From NCBI GenBank assembly GCA_023374025.1, contig SIJG01000018.1, positions 1,970,175 to 2,034,174 on the forward strand: 64,000 nt of DNA, in the 5' to 3' direction. Source of the DNA: Heterodera schachtii. Lineage: Eukaryota > Nematoda > Chromadorea > Rhabditida > Heteroderidae. Shown piece by piece: positions 1 to 10,019 of the stretch; within the stretch, counting starts at the first letter, position 1; each line of letters opens with the position of its first letter. Below the pieces are notes generated by a model. It had not been told where the DNA came from. It ran no database searches and saw only the letters and a program-made list of their open reading frames with translations. Position numbers and translations under genes: made by a program.

Positions 1-742
1 TTCGTCCATACAAAAAAGAAAGTGTTTTCCCATTAAAATATTTAGAGTAGGCAGAAGCCACGAAAAAATATGCATTTACAAAAAATTTAAACTCAAATCG
101 ATGTCATGACAACTCGTACAAAAGGCAATTGTACAATGGCTTAGGCTTAAGCTTTATTAAGTAAAAAAAATTTATCAGACCAAATATTTAATATTTTTAA
201 CAAATTGTTAGACAAGATCGAAAAGTTAATTAAGATATTCTCTAATTATCCCCCCGTCTTCATTAATCTTCCAGTATCCAATTATCCCCCTCCCCCTTTC
301 TGAGGAGGTTGAAAACTAATCCCACCGACTCCATTTATGCCCCGGGGGGATAAATGGAATTTTTATAAAAATTATATGAGACCATTTTTAAAAATAAAAC
401 AAAATGAAGAGTAAAAAAGCTAATAAAATAAAAATTAAAATAAATACCTCTTATAATGCAAAAATTGCGGATTTTGTGAAAACTCCCTTTTAGAACATAG
501 TCTGAATTTTTTCTGAAAAATTGAAAATTTCTAGAATTTCTGGAATAACTTTTTTCATCTTTAAGTTTAAAAACCAAATAAAATACATAAAATTCTCCTG
601 ATTTTTCTTTATTTTTAAAGTTTTATTCTACTAATATTGCCTAACCCTGAAGTGAGTTATGAATTTTCAAAAATTAGCCTAAATTTCCCGAGCTCAAAAA
701 AGGAAAATTTTTTATAATTAAAATAAATTCTAAATTTTTTAA
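1..742. other. AT-rich intergenic DNA with a C/G-tract palindrome
   Basis: No gene is visible. C-tracts occur near 250-300 (TTATCCCCC type), and 331-357 is a near-perfect palindrome: CCATTTAT, then a C/G run, then ATAAATGG. The 80-residue open frame on the minus strand at 335-577 has a low-complexity Phe/Lys/Asn composition and is probably chance. Confidence 0.5.
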
Positions 743-1010
743 TAGGGTTGCAACTTTTAGTTACGAAAAATCTCGAAATAGTTATTGCGAGAGAAATGCC
801 AAAACGCTGACAAAATAGTGACAAAAGTCCGAAATAGTGACGAATTGTGATATTTTTAAGGGTTGGTTGTTAGGGTATATTTTTCTGAAATTTCAGGGTC
901 GATTCTTAGGGCTTTTTTTTTTTTTTTTTTTGTTAATAATTTTGGGAAAACGCCAAAATAGTGATTTCTAGTGACGGATTATAACATCAGAACCGCAAAA
1001 TTTCAACGCA
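743..1010. repeat. AAATAGTGAC-motif fragment, probable transposon remnant
   Basis: The motif AAATAGTGAC and close variants recur at about 783-850 and 950-970, with a T19 homopolymer at 913-931 between. The left side begins TAGGGTTGCAAC, which fits the hAT end rule YARNG. No matching right end or target duplication was found. The same motif in inverse orientation lies at about 2400-2465 inside the element 1577-2812. I read this as a truncated element of the same general class. Confidence 0.4.
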
Positions 1011-1115
1011 GAAATGCGTTTTGAGCTCCTAAAAATTCTTCGAATTCCTCTCCCAAACGAAAAGTAAACAATTTTTATGGGTACATTATTGAATTAGGTA
1101 GGAAGTTTTCGTAAC

Positions 1116-1290
1116 AAAGTGCACTCAAATTTTCAAATTTTTTTCAAAAAATTTTTCTCTTGCGAAAATTCCCGGTTTTTCTCGCGGTCCCGGTCGAAAA
1201 ACTTGGACCCGGTTCCGGTCCCGACTTTTCTGGTCCCCGGTCCCGGTTTTTGGCAAAATTCCCGGTCCCGCTCAGCTCAATTGAATATTC
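1116..1290. repeat. CCCGGT-motif array
   Basis: CCCGGT/CCCGGTCCCGG repeats at about 1170-1275 form a GC island in AT-rich DNA. It has the look of the motif-filled subterminal regions of the hAT-like elements here, but no terminal repeat or target duplication could be assigned. Open frames on both strands (1119-1301 plus, 1144-1473 minus) come from the array, not from genes. Confidence 0.4.
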
Positions 1291-1568
1291 ATATATTTTA
1301 GGAATATAAAATATATGGAAGATTATATTATGGAATAATTTTTTTGAATAAAATTTCCAAAATATATCGCTTTTTAACGGCAACGCTACTTGAAAAGAGT
1401 TGAATGCAATTCCATTTGGTGATATTTTATAACATGTTTTCATTTTGTTTCTTAAATCTATTAAAGTGCACACTATTAACTATTATTATTTGTTTTTTTT
1501 AAAAATATTTTTTCATTATTTTGCAAATAAATAAATGCTTTTATTGCCTCAATTTAACGTAATTTATT

Positions 1569-1576
1569 GTTGTTAT
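1569..1576. repeat. 8-bp target site duplication, left copy
   Basis: GTTGTTAT, repeated exactly at 2813-2820 on the other side of the element 1577-2812. Confidence 0.85.
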
Positions 1577-2812
1577 TAGAGATCGGATCGGTTCGGTTTT
1601 TTTTTCGGTTTTTTTCGGTATTTTTCGGTTTTCGGTTTCGGTTTTTGACCGAAAAAAACCGACCGAAAAATTTTTGAGTTTTTCGGTTTTTTTCGGTTTC
1701 GGTTTTTTTCGGTTTTTATACCGAAACCGACCGACCGAAATAATCAGAAAACCGAAAAAACCGACCGACTTTTATCAAAAATCAGTTGGCCATTTTCTTA
1801 ACAAAATTCATTAAAAATTCTTAAAAATTTCCCCCGGCGGCGCCTATCGGCATTGTCGGCCCCCCCAAAAACCTATCTTTTCTTAAAAAAATAAGCCCAA
1901 AATCTCAAAATTTGTTATTTTTAGACAAAATCAGTTAAAAAATAGCATTAAAATTATAAAAAAAATTTGAACCCTTTTCTTCATTGCACATGCGCAGAAA
2001 AAATATGCAAAAGAATATACATTTTTATAACATATTAGGTTATTAATTTTCAAAAAAGATAATATTGTCCATTTTCTTTCTTTATATATTTTTTCTATTG
2101 AAAGCGGATTTTTTTTCTTTGTACAAAGATACGATTATTGTTTAAAGAGCATTTTACTTATTTAAATAGATGACATTTTCATAATTTTTTACATTTTTTA
2201 TAAATATTTTTTGTGTTTTTGGTTTTTTTTATTTTGAGTCAATCCTGAGTTGAACGTAACTTAACCCGGTTGACTAACCCTCAGCTGCGGGTAACTTTTC
2301 AACCCGCACCTAATAAAAGTTCATAGAATTAAATTAGGTATTGAAAGAGTTATGAATAGAAAATTCAATCATCTCTATTTGTAAGGTAATTTCATCATAG
2401 TGATTCTAAAAGTTTTGTATTAGTCACTATTTGTCACTATTTTGGCACTTTTTCTCACTATTTAAAAAAAAATGTTTTTTGGCTTCCTTTTTTCAATTTT
2501 CCAAAATTAGTACACCATTCGATAGAGCTTCAATAGCTTTACAATTTAGTTCAAAGGTGATCTTTAGCTTTTTCTGTTAATAAAAATGTTTTATTGCTTT
2601 TTTTGGAAAAAATATAAAAATTCAAAAAAAAAACCGAAACCGAAACGATATACCGAAAATTTTTCTTCGGTTTTTTTCGGTTCGGTTTTTTTCGGTTTTT
2701 TAACCGAAACCGACCGACCGAGAAATTTTTGAGTTTTTCGGTTTTTTTCGGTTTCGGTTTTTTTCGGTTTTTATACCGAAACCGACCGACCGACCCTCTT
2801 GTCCGGTCTCTA
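1577..2812. mobile_element. Non-autonomous hAT-like element, TCGGTTTT family, long form
   Basis: The element begins TAGAGATCGGATCGG and ends with the inverse of TAGAGACCGGAC; both termini fit the hAT rule YARNG. It is flanked by perfect 8-bp duplications GTTGTTAT (1569-1576, 2813-2820). Both subterminal regions (1590-1775, 2630-2795) consist of TCGGTTTT/CCGAAAA repeats able to fold into hairpins. The interior carries the GC hairpin core on the minus strand at 1834-1859 and an AAATAGTGAC-type stretch near 2400-2465. No transposase frame is present, so it would need a transposase supplied elsewhere. The paralogous site at 40317-40324 (GTTCTTAT) is empty. Confidence 0.85.
1834..1859 (-). repeat. 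GC-rich hairpin core (GATA loop)
   Basis: On the plus strand this reads CCGGCGGCGCC, TATC, then GGCATTGTCGG: an 11-bp stem with a few mismatches and a 4-base loop. It is one of ten related loci in the window and lies inside the hAT-like element 1577-2812. Confidence 0.75.
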
Positions 2813-2820
2813 GTTGTTAT
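2813..2820. repeat. 8-bp target site duplication, right copy
   Basis: GTTGTTAT, exact copy of 1569-1576. Confidence 0.85.
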
Positions 2821-4099
2821 TTATTTGTTTTTTTATGGTCCTTACGATGCATTGTAGTAATAGTTTCTGCATGTTTTTATAAACCTCGTGTCATCATCAT
2901 GCGTAACGACTCGTAGAAGTGCATTTTTGTACATTACATGCTGACGAAATTATCTTGGTTATATTTTTGTTATTTTTTGCTTTTTTTTATTAGTGATTTA
3001 AAGTATTCACTTTTTTGTTTATGCAATTTTATTATTGTATTTAAATTTTAAATTGCTAATGCAATTTTTATATTTTAATTTTATGAAATTCTAGTGGATT
3101 TATGAATTGTTTAATATTCTTCAAAATAAATATTATTAAAAAATTAGTTTTATTTAATTAATTATTTTTAGTTCTTTTCGCTCGAAAAACACTATGTCAG
3201 AATTTTTAAAATTTCAATCTTATTATGATTTTAATTTCGAAAGTATTTAATTAAATTCTCAAAAAGATAAAAATATTTAACGGCAGATTAAAATAAATAT
3301 ATCTCTTCGGTTTAGAATTTATCCTTTTATTAATATTTAATCAACAATTTACGCTTTCTCATACTTCCCTCATATTCAACTGTTTTCATGCAAATTCATC
3401 ATTTAATTACCTTTTAGATTATTAATTTCATACTTCCTTTATGAACAAAAGGAGAATTTTATGGCCAGAGGCGAGGATTAGCGAAATAATTCATTGAACA
3501 TTCTAATTTAAAAAATATAAATCAGTAAAGTAAAATTATTTTTATAATATTCAATAAATATTTCTTTGTTATATATTTATTTTAAAATAATGTTTCTAAA
3601 TTTACAAATTTTAATCTTTCATTTGATTATTTTCGGTATTTTATAATTTTTGATTCATGGCAATCACCCTTAAAAGCCCGTTATGTCGAGTGGTAAATTA
3701 ATTAAAGTGTAAAACAATGAAATTTTAAATTACGGTGAAAATAATTTTTACTTTATTTTTAAGATTACATTTTTTAATCGAAGCAATTAATTGTTAATTG
3801 GTTTTACCGCTGTTTATTCATTTTCCGATTTTTTCACGACTTTCTTATTTTATGTATATATCTTTATTTTTTTATTTGATACCATGTATTCCTAAAATGT
3901 TTTATAATTTATTTCTAGAATTTATTATTAATTAAATAGATGTTTGTTTTTTAATTTATTTACACAAATAGATTAATTTCCAATTTAAAATAAAAATTGT
4001 AAAGTTGGAATGCTTTTTTTAAATTTCATTTTAAGGTATTTTGTTATTTCAGAATTGATGTTTGAAGGATTTATGTTTTTGGTTCGCATAAAGTCGAAA

Positions 4100-4788
4100 G
4101 ATTAGTATTTGGTACGGGACTTTTTTAGCTTATCATGCTCCCAATCCATCATATGCGAAGAGCTTTTTGTCTGTTCAAAAACTTCTTCCCGACCGACAAA
4201 GAGCTTCAACCAATAATTTCATATTTACATATTTTTGTACATATTTTTCAATTCCTTTATAAATTCGACACTTATTTTAACAAATATTCTTATATATTTT
4301 TAAATTTAAATGAATCTATATTTCCTATTTATTATTCACTGATTTACATTGCAAAATACTTTAATTTAAGCATATTTTTAAAATTAAATAAAGAAATAGT
4401 TAAATTTTTACTTAAATAACCGTTGCCATCTTGTTAAGTCTCGTGGCAAATACTTTTCTTGTCTTAATTTTCACTTATTAACTCTTAATAATAATCTATA
4501 TTAATAAAGTAAAAGTAAAATTTTTAATATATTTAAGTATTTAACTTAATTATTTATATTTATGTTCTATTTAAAAGGCAAGATCTTATTCAATACACTA
4601 TTAAGTTTTATAATTATTTTTTATATCCTTTTATTTCGTGCAAAATTATCTCTTAACAATAATCTAAATTTTATATATTTTGTATTTAATTAATTCTTTA
4701 TATTTATGTTCCATTTAAAAGGCAGGGATATTTTAATACACTATTAAGTTTTATAATTATTTTATATTTTTTTATTTTGCTAATTTTA
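4100..4788. other. AT-rich old repeat unit, host of the LTR insertion
   Basis: This segment has the phrase around TTATTCACTGA-TTACATTGC (about 4330), recurring near 14170, 29590, 49755, 59575 and 62415. It also has the TTAATTTTCACTTATT phrase (about 4463), recurring near 24090, 27400 and 53905. The open frame 4135-4419 has a short protein-like start but then becomes Ile/Phe/Tyr/Lys low complexity. I do not call a gene. Confidence 0.5.
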
Positions 4789-4793
4789 TATTT
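4789..4793. repeat. Target site duplication, left (TATTT)
   Basis: The five bases TATTT directly precede the TG of the 5' LTR and recur directly after the CA of the 3' LTR at 10015-10019. Confidence 0.85.
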
Positions 4794-5095
4794 TGTTAGG
4801 GGCAGCGCCCTTTGGCTTTTTGAGTGTGGTCAACAGAACGCCACACACATGCCCTTTGACCCCAATCGATATTTCCTCCCCACTGTTCGTTTGTTATTTA
4901 AATTCCCCCTTCCCTCATTCATGTTCAGTCTTCCCCTATTCAGTTCACTTTTTGTGCAATTGACATTATTTGTTCTTCCCCATTTCTCTCCATTTATTTT
5001 ATTCTAAATAATTGTAATTTGTCTGCACCCAAATAAATATTTTATATTTGTTGGACACTAAACATTGGCTTAGCACCCATTGTGTGGACCGAACA
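4794..5095 (+). repeat. 5' long terminal repeat
   Basis: The LTR is 302 bp, starts TGTTAGG and ends CCGAACA, giving the short inverted ends TGTT/AACA. A TATA-like TATTTAAA lies at 4895-4902 and AATAAA at 5032-5037, consistent with promoter and polyadenylation functions. It matches the 3' LTR over its whole length except one extra T in a T-run near 4816-4821. Confidence 0.95.
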
Positions 5096-5098
5096 AAA

Positions 5099-5117
5099 TT
5101 GGCGACGCCCGATTGGA
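5099..5117 (+). promoter_or_regulatory. Primer binding site (tRNA primer not identified)
   Basis: Just after the 5' LTR comes TTGGCGACGCCCGATTGG. TGG opening a stretch 3-5 bases past an LTR is the usual complement of a tRNA CCA end. I cannot name the tRNA; matching its complement to tRNA 3' ends of the genome would decide. Confidence 0.6.
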
Positions 5118-5419
5118 AGCAGAACAAAAAGGAGGACAATAAAATTACAGCTTTTAGCAGCAATTCAACAATTTGTTGACTCAAAGAGAAGTCAACAACC
5201 ACCGCAACCTTTCAACAATTTGTCATCCCTGCTATACAGCTTGGCGCTGTTAGCAGAAGATTCGGCATTCCGCTAAAAAGCTTTCAGCTTTTAGTGTGAA
5301 AGAAAAAGTTTTGCGCTGCTACTTTTTTGTCTAGGCGACAAAAACTTAGCTCAACCACGCGCACCCACACTGATAGCATCCAGGCGCTGTTATCAATAGT
5401 GTGGTGAACAACCAAAAGA
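5118..5419 (+). other. Untranslated leader of the retrotransposon
   Basis: About 300 bp separate the primer site from the gag start. A 64-residue open frame begins inside the LTR at 5082 and ends at 5276. It has no recognisable domain and I do not call it a gene. Confidence 0.6.
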
Positions 5420-6847
5420 ATGGCACAACCGACGGCACAAGAGCTTTTAAAGCTGATTGCCGACCAGCAGACGGCGATGACACAACAGCAGCAACAAATT
5501 GCACAGCTTTTAGCTCTGCAACAAACGCAAAAGGCTGACACAGTGCTCACACTGCCGGATGTGGCCATCTTCGAGCCGAGTGATGACAAATCTCGAATAA
5601 GCGAATGGCTAAAGCGTGCCCAATTCGCCATCGACTGTGTGTCTCCAAACGCATCGGACGCGGTCAAGGTTAAAGCGATTATGAACAAGCTCTCCGAGGC
5701 GGCATTCAGCGAGTACACCAAATTCTGTCTGCCAGAGCCCGTGACAAGTTTCAGCTTAGACACAACAGTCAAAAAGCTTGAGAAGCTGTTCGCCAAGCCT
5801 CAATCGATCTTCATCGACCGATTTGAGTGCTTGATCGCCCGCAAAGGGGAGGGAGAGGACTTCCGATCCTTTGTCAACCGGCACAAGCGTCTGATCACAG
5901 ACTTCAAATTCAGCGACTTAAAAGAGCAACAGTTCTATGTCCTGATGTTGCTGACAGCGCTAAAATCGCACGGAGACGCAGTGCTAAGGCAAAGAATTCT
6001 GTCGAAATTGACTGCGGATGGAGACAACATCACGTATGATGCGGTGGTGGAGGACTGCATGAATTTTATGACTACAATTGCGGAGGCCAAAGTTATCGAG
6101 TCTTCGTCAAGTGGAAGTCAACGAAGTCATGCCGTAAATGCAGTCCATCCAAAGCGAGAAAAGCCAAAATATGAGAGACCCAAAGGCCAACAATGCACAA
6201 GGACGGAGCTACAAAAATGCTGGAGGTGCGGTCAAACGAACCATCACCACGCAGCTTGCCCGCAGAAAGGCTACAAATGCCGCAAGTGCTCACAAAACGG
6301 ACACATCGAGTCGCGTTGTGAAGCAGTGCAGGAATGGCGCAAAAAGAACGCCAAAAGTTGGCTCAAGAAAAATGTTGGCAACGTCCACATAGTGACAGTC
6401 AACATTGGCACCGCAGCAAAACCGACAACGAAGTCAACATTGCTAAGGGTCAAAGTCTCTTTTCAAGGCAAAGTCATCGAATTTGTCCTCGACAGCGGTG
6501 CAGAAGTTAATGTCATAAATGAAATGACATACAAATTGATCGGCAGCCCTACAATTAAAGCCTGTAAAGAAAAAGCAGTGCTTTACGATGGTAGCACAAG
6601 AAGCTTCATCGGAAAAGGGACCGGCACATTCGAATTCAACGGAATCAATGTTGAACAAGAATTTTATGTGGCCGGCAAAGATTCCCTAAATTTGCTGTCT
6701 ATTCAAACAATGGACGCATTTGGGCTGCTCGACGAATTGAAGGAAAAGATTTCCTCAAAAATGGTGAATATGTGCAAAGGCGGTAAAAGGACAACGCTCC
6801 AATCCGACCAAAAGGCACAGAGGTCAACGAGTACCTCGCCAAGCTGA
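5420..6847 (+). CDS. Gag-protease polyprotein (475 aa) of the Ty3/gypsy element
   Basis: This frame encodes the structural Gag and the aspartic protease that matures the particle. The start ATG at 5420 follows the leader. Residues 1-45 are rich in Gln (possible coiled coil), and 50-220 form the capsid-like region. Two CX2CX4HX4C zinc knuckles lie at residues 267-280 and 287-300; they bind RNA in the nucleocapsid. The protease active site DSGA is at residues 358-361, with the LLSIQTM segment near 425. From about residue 455 the frame loses its family resemblance and stops at TGA 6845-6847. Pol is open in the -1 frame from 6787, so the two overlap by about 60 bp. Recoding by a -1 shift or a single-base lesion are both possible; I see no canonical slippery heptamer. 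Confidence 0.93.
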   Translation: MAQPTAQELLKLIADQQTAMTQQQQQIAQLLALQQTQKADTVLTLPDVAIFEPSDDKSRISEWLKRAQFAIDCVSPNASDAVKVKAIMNKLSEAAFSEYTKFCLPEPVTSFSLDTTVKKLEKLFAKPQSIFIDRFECLIARKGEGEDFRSFVNRHKRLITDFKFSDLKEQQFYVLMLLTALKSHGDAVLRQRILSKLTADGDNITYDAVVEDCMNFMTTIAEAKVIESSSSGSQRSHAVNAVHPKREKPKYERPKGQQCTRTELQKCWRCGQTNHHHAACPQKGYKCRKCSQNGHIESRCEAVQEWRKKNAKSWLKKNVGNVHIVTVNIGTAAKPTTKSTLLRVKVSFQGKVIEFVLDSGAEVNVINEMTYKLIGSPTIKACKEKAVLYDGSTRSFIGKGTGTFEFNGINVEQEFYVAGKDSLNLLSIQTMDAFGLLDELKEKISSKMVNMCKGGKRTTLQSDQKAQRSTSTSPS

Positions 6848-6864
6848 AAAAAGCTTTCCCCGAC

Positions 6865-9684
6865 GTGTTCAAAGAAGAACTCGGATTTTGCACAAAGGCA
6901 AAAGCAAATTTGGTCCTAAAACCGGACGCACAGCCAATTTTCAGAAAGGCAAGACCGGTGCCTCACAACTCACGAGAAGTTGTAGAGAAAGAGCTGGAAA
7001 GATTGGAGAGCCTAAAAATCATCACGAAAGTTGAGCACACGGACTGGGCGGCACCGATTCTCATCGTGAAGAAAGCCGACGGATCAGCCCGAATGTGCAT
7101 CGACTATTCGACGGGCCTCAACAATGCTCTATTGGACCATCAGCACCCACTTCCGTTGCCAAATGACATTTTTGCGACGTTGAATGGTGGAAAAGTCTTC
7201 TCTCAGGTGGACTTAAAAGATGCCTACCTGCAAATTGAGTTGACTGCTGAAGCGAAAAAGCTATGTACGATCGCAACCCACCGTGGCTATTACCAATTCA
7301 ACCGATTGCCATTCGGTTTGAAGACGGCACCAGGAATTTTTCAATCCATCATGGATAAACTCCTGGCCGGACTCGAGTTTGCGACGGCGTACCTTGATGA
7401 CATCATAATTGTCAGCAAAACAAAGGACGAGCATTTTCAAAATCTGGAAAAAGTGTTCGATCGAATCCAAAGCTGGGGATTTCGGGTCAAAATGGACAAA
7501 TGTTCGTTTTTCCAAGAACAAATCAAGTATCTTGGCCAAATCATCGACAAGGATGGAAGACGACCCGACCCAAGCAAAATTGCGGCAATAGCAAATATGC
7601 CAGCACCAAATGATGTCCCGTCACTTCGCACGTTTCTCGGAATGGTGAACCATTACCAACAATTTGTGAAAAACATGCGATTCGTCCGACAACCATTGGA
7701 TGAACTTCTGAAGAAAGACAAAGACTGGGACTGGAGCAAAGAATGCCAAGAAGCATTCATAAAAATCAAGGAAATTTTGTCCTCTGATTTGCTCCTAATG
7801 CATTACGACCCAAAATTGGAAATAATCGTGGCAGCTGACGCCTCAGAACATGGAATCGGCGCAGTCATTTACCACCGATTTCCAAACGGAGCAATTAAGG
7901 CCATCGAACATGCCTCATCATCTTTGACTCCCGCTGAAAGAAATTATTCCCAAATCGAAAAAGAGGGATTGGCTTTGATTTTCGCAGTGCGAAAATTTCA
8001 CAAAATGATCTACGGAAGAAAATTCGTTCTTCAAACTGATCACAAGCCTCTCCTCGCCATTTTCGGCAACAAAAAGGGAATCCGCCAGATGAGCGCGAAC
8101 CGCCTTTTACGATGGTCACTCATGCTTTTGGCGTATGACTTCGAAATCGAGTATGTGAACACCACAGAATTTGGACAAGCAGATGCACTCTCAAGACTGA
8201 TTGCAAAAAGCACCGGTCCCGAAGAAGACCGAGTCATCGCGTCCATGGAATTTGAGAAGGAAGCCGAAAATTTCTTCATCAACACTTTGGAAACAGTGTC
8301 ACTCTCATCGAAAGACATAATTTCAGCAGGAAACGAAGACGAAACCATCAAAAAGGTTAAGAAATTTGTCAAAGATGGATGGCCCAATGATAAAAAAATT
8401 GCTTCGGAAACGGAAGAAATTAAATTATTCTTTCGTCGAAAAGATGACCTCTCCATCACAAAAGAATGTCTGATGTACGGAGAAAGAGTCGTCATCCCGC
8501 CAAAATTTCGAGCGAAAGTCCTTCGAATGCTCCACAAAGGCCATCCAGGAATAAAGCGGATGAAGCAACTGGCACGGAACCACGTGTACTGGCCAAAATT
8601 GGACGCGGAAATCGAGGATTTCGTGAGAAATTGTGAGCCTTGCCAACTCGCTGCCAAATCGCCCATCAAAGCAGAGCTGCATTCATGGCCGAAGGCGAGC
8701 AAACCATGGCAAAGGATTCACATGGACTATGCCGGACCATTTTATGGAAAAGAGTATCTGCTAATTGTGGACGCATTTTCGAAGTACCCCGAAGTCTTCG
8801 AAATGCCGACAAAATCCACTGCAGCGACCATCCAAAAATTACGGTATCTCTTCAGCCGTCATGGCCTTCCAGAGACAATCGTCTCGGACAACGGCACACA
8901 ATTCTCCAGCAAAGAATTTGCCGATTTCACTCAAATCAACGGCATAAACCATTGCTTCTCGGCGCCGTACAACCCAATGTCGAACGGACAAGCCGAACGA
9001 TTTGTGGACTCATTCAAGCGAACTTTCCGAAAGTTAAAAGGGGAGGGAGCCCTTAGCGCAGAAATCATTGAAACATTTCTGACGGCATACCGTACCACCC
9101 CAAATGACACACTACAAGAGTGTAAGTCACCAGCGGAAGCGTTCCTTGGAAGAAAAGTGAGGACCACATTGGATTTGTTGCGCCCGCCGCAGTTTCAGCC
9201 AATGGAACGTGACGAACTGATGGAACGGCGTTTCAACAAAAGATTTGGAGCTAAACCAAGAGAGTTTGGCCCAGGCGACAAAATCTTCGCCCGTCACCGA
9301 ATTTCGCAGAATTGGCGTCCAGGAAACGTCGTCAAAAAGACCGGCGTAATTTATGACATCAAATTCGCAGATGGCACGACCAATCGGTACCATGCCAATC
9401 AAATTCGCCCGCGGCAAACTGAGGACAAAACGATGGACCAATTGAACATTTTCAATGATGTCTTCGGCCTTCCACAGCAGGTAAGAGCCGAACCGGAAGA
9501 CGTCCATCCTCAAGACGAAGCCGTTCAAAATGAGGCCGATCAGGACGAAATCGGCCGGGCAGACGAAGAACAGAATGATGGACGGATCGAACAGGAGGAA
9601 CAGCCAAATGAAGAAAGGCCGATCACTCCCCGAGTTTACCCTCGACGGAATCGACGGCCACCAATCCGCTACAGCCCTCATTAA
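6865..9684 (+). CDS. Pol polyprotein: reverse transcriptase, RNase H, integrase (939 aa as counted)
   Basis: This copies the element RNA into DNA and inserts it. Counting from GTG 6865, the RT catalytic residues are D116 (VDLKDAY) and YLDD at 176-179. RNase H shows D325 (AADAS), E367 and D392 (TDHKP). The integrase zinc-binding region holds H557, H560, C590 and C593. The catalytic triad is D621 (MDYAGPF), D675 (SDNGTQF) and E711 (SNGQAERF), with 35 residues between the last two. A basic C-terminal domain (around 805-850) and an acidic then Arg-rich tail follow. All key residues are intact and there is no internal stop. GTG 6865 is not a credible start: the frame is open back to 6787 after a TAA, and the protein is probably made as a fusion with Gag-protease. 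Stop TAA 9682-9684. Confidence 0.93.
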   Translation: MFKEELGFCTKAKANLVLKPDAQPIFRKARPVPHNSREVVEKELERLESLKIITKVEHTDWAAPILIVKKADGSARMCIDYSTGLNNALLDHQHPLPLPNDIFATLNGGKVFSQVDLKDAYLQIELTAEAKKLCTIATHRGYYQFNRLPFGLKTAPGIFQSIMDKLLAGLEFATAYLDDIIIVSKTKDEHFQNLEKVFDRIQSWGFRVKMDKCSFFQEQIKYLGQIIDKDGRRPDPSKIAAIANMPAPNDVPSLRTFLGMVNHYQQFVKNMRFVRQPLDELLKKDKDWDWSKECQEAFIKIKEILSSDLLLMHYDPKLEIIVAADASEHGIGAVIYHRFPNGAIKAIEHASSSLTPAERNYSQIEKEGLALIFAVRKFHKMIYGRKFVLQTDHKPLLAIFGNKKGIRQMSANRLLRWSLMLLAYDFEIEYVNTTEFGQADALSRLIAKSTGPEEDRVIASMEFEKEAENFFINTLETVSLSSKDIISAGNEDETIKKVKKFVKDGWPNDKKIASETEEIKLFFRRKDDLSITKECLMYGERVVIPPKFRAKVLRMLHKGHPGIKRMKQLARNHVYWPKLDAEIEDFVRNCEPCQLAAKSPIKAELHSWPKASKPWQRIHMDYAGPFYGKEYLLIVDAFSKYPEVFEMPTKSTAATIQKLRYLFSRHGLPETIVSDNGTQFSSKEFADFTQINGINHCFSAPYNPMSNGQAERFVDSFKRTFRKLKGEGALSAEIIETFLTAYRTTPNDTLQECKSPAEAFLGRKVRTTLDLLRPPQFQPMERDELMERRFNKRFGAKPREFGPGDKIFARHRISQNWRPGNVVKKTGVIYDIKFADGTTNRYHANQIRPRQTEDKTMDQLNIFNDVFGLPQQVRAEPEDVHPQDEAVQNEADQDEIGRADEEQNDGRIEQEEQPNEERPITPRVYPRRNRRPPIRYSPH

Positions 9685-9702
9685 GCGGAAGCGGCACTTC
9701 TT

Positions 9703-9713
9703 AAAAGGGGAGG
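9703..9713 (+). promoter_or_regulatory. Polypurine tract
   Basis: AAAAGGGGAGG directly abuts the TG of the 3' LTR and is the expected primer for plus-strand DNA synthesis. Confidence 0.9.
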
Positions 9714-10014
9714 TGTTAGGGGCAGCGCCCTTTGGCTTTTGAGTGTGGTCAACAGAACGCCACACACATGCCCTTTGACCCCAATCGATATTTCCTCCCC
9801 ACTGTTCGTTTGTTATTTAAATTCCCCCTTCCCTCATTCATGTTCAGTCTTCCCCTATTCAGTTCACTTTTTGTGCAATTGACATTATTTGTTCTTCCCC
9901 ATTTCTCTCCATTTATTTTATTCTAAATAATTGTAATTTGTCTGCACCCAAATAAATATTTTATATTTGTTGGACACTAAACATTGGCTTAGCACCCATT
10001 GTGTGGACCGAACA
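9714..10014 (+). repeat. 3' long terminal repeat
   Basis: 301 bp, identical by eye to the 5' LTR apart from one missing T. AATAAA is at 9951-9956. The ORF reading across it (9732-9926) also occurs in the 5' LTR and is not a gene. Confidence 0.95.
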
Positions 10015-10019
10015 TATTT
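10015..10019. repeat. Target site duplication, right (TATTT)
   Basis: Copy of 4789-4793. Joining the two flanks gives the TATATTTTGTC phrase seen uninterrupted in a related repeat near 23757. Confidence 0.85.

Larger units (their letters stand above)
1372..4100. repeat. Segmental duplication block C1 (paralogue of 40100-41450)
   Basis: The sequence from about 1372 (GCAACGCTACTTGAAAAGAG) to 4100 can be followed in order at 40100-41450. Shared landmarks include the run around the AACGGCAGATTA phrase (3280 and 40598) and the AGAATT-GTTTGAAG phrase near 4050 and 41402. The block is interrupted by the hAT-like element 1577-2812, absent from the paralogue. Otherwise it is AT-rich DNA without a recognisable gene. 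Confidence 0.7.
4789..10019 (+). mobile_element. Complete Ty3/gypsy LTR retrotransposon with target duplications
   Basis: The order is TATTT duplication (4789-4793), 5' LTR, primer site, leader, gag-protease, pol, polypurine tract, 3' LTR, TATTT duplication (10015-10019). The pol order RT, RNase H, integrase places it in Ty3/gypsy (Metaviridae). There is no envelope-like frame between pol and the 3' LTR. The LTRs differ only by one T, so the insertion is recent. Coding GC is visibly much higher than in the flanks. The overlap between gag-pro and pol needs a -1 shift or reflects a lesion, so activity is not certain. Confidence 0.95.

Noticed and set aside
4777..5276. Frames starting in or before the 5' LTR
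   Set aside because: The same peptide is read in the 3' LTR, and the rest is leader. No domain or start context supports a gene.
9685..9713. Possible envelope gene downstream of pol
   Set aside because: Only about 30 bp, ending in the polypurine tract, separate pol from the 3' LTR.
5284..9765. Numerous minus-strand and alternate-frame ORFs, including 8040-8702 (220 aa) and 9127-9765 (212 aa)
   Set aside because: They are shadows of the intact gag-protease and pol genes on the plus strand, without domains of their own.
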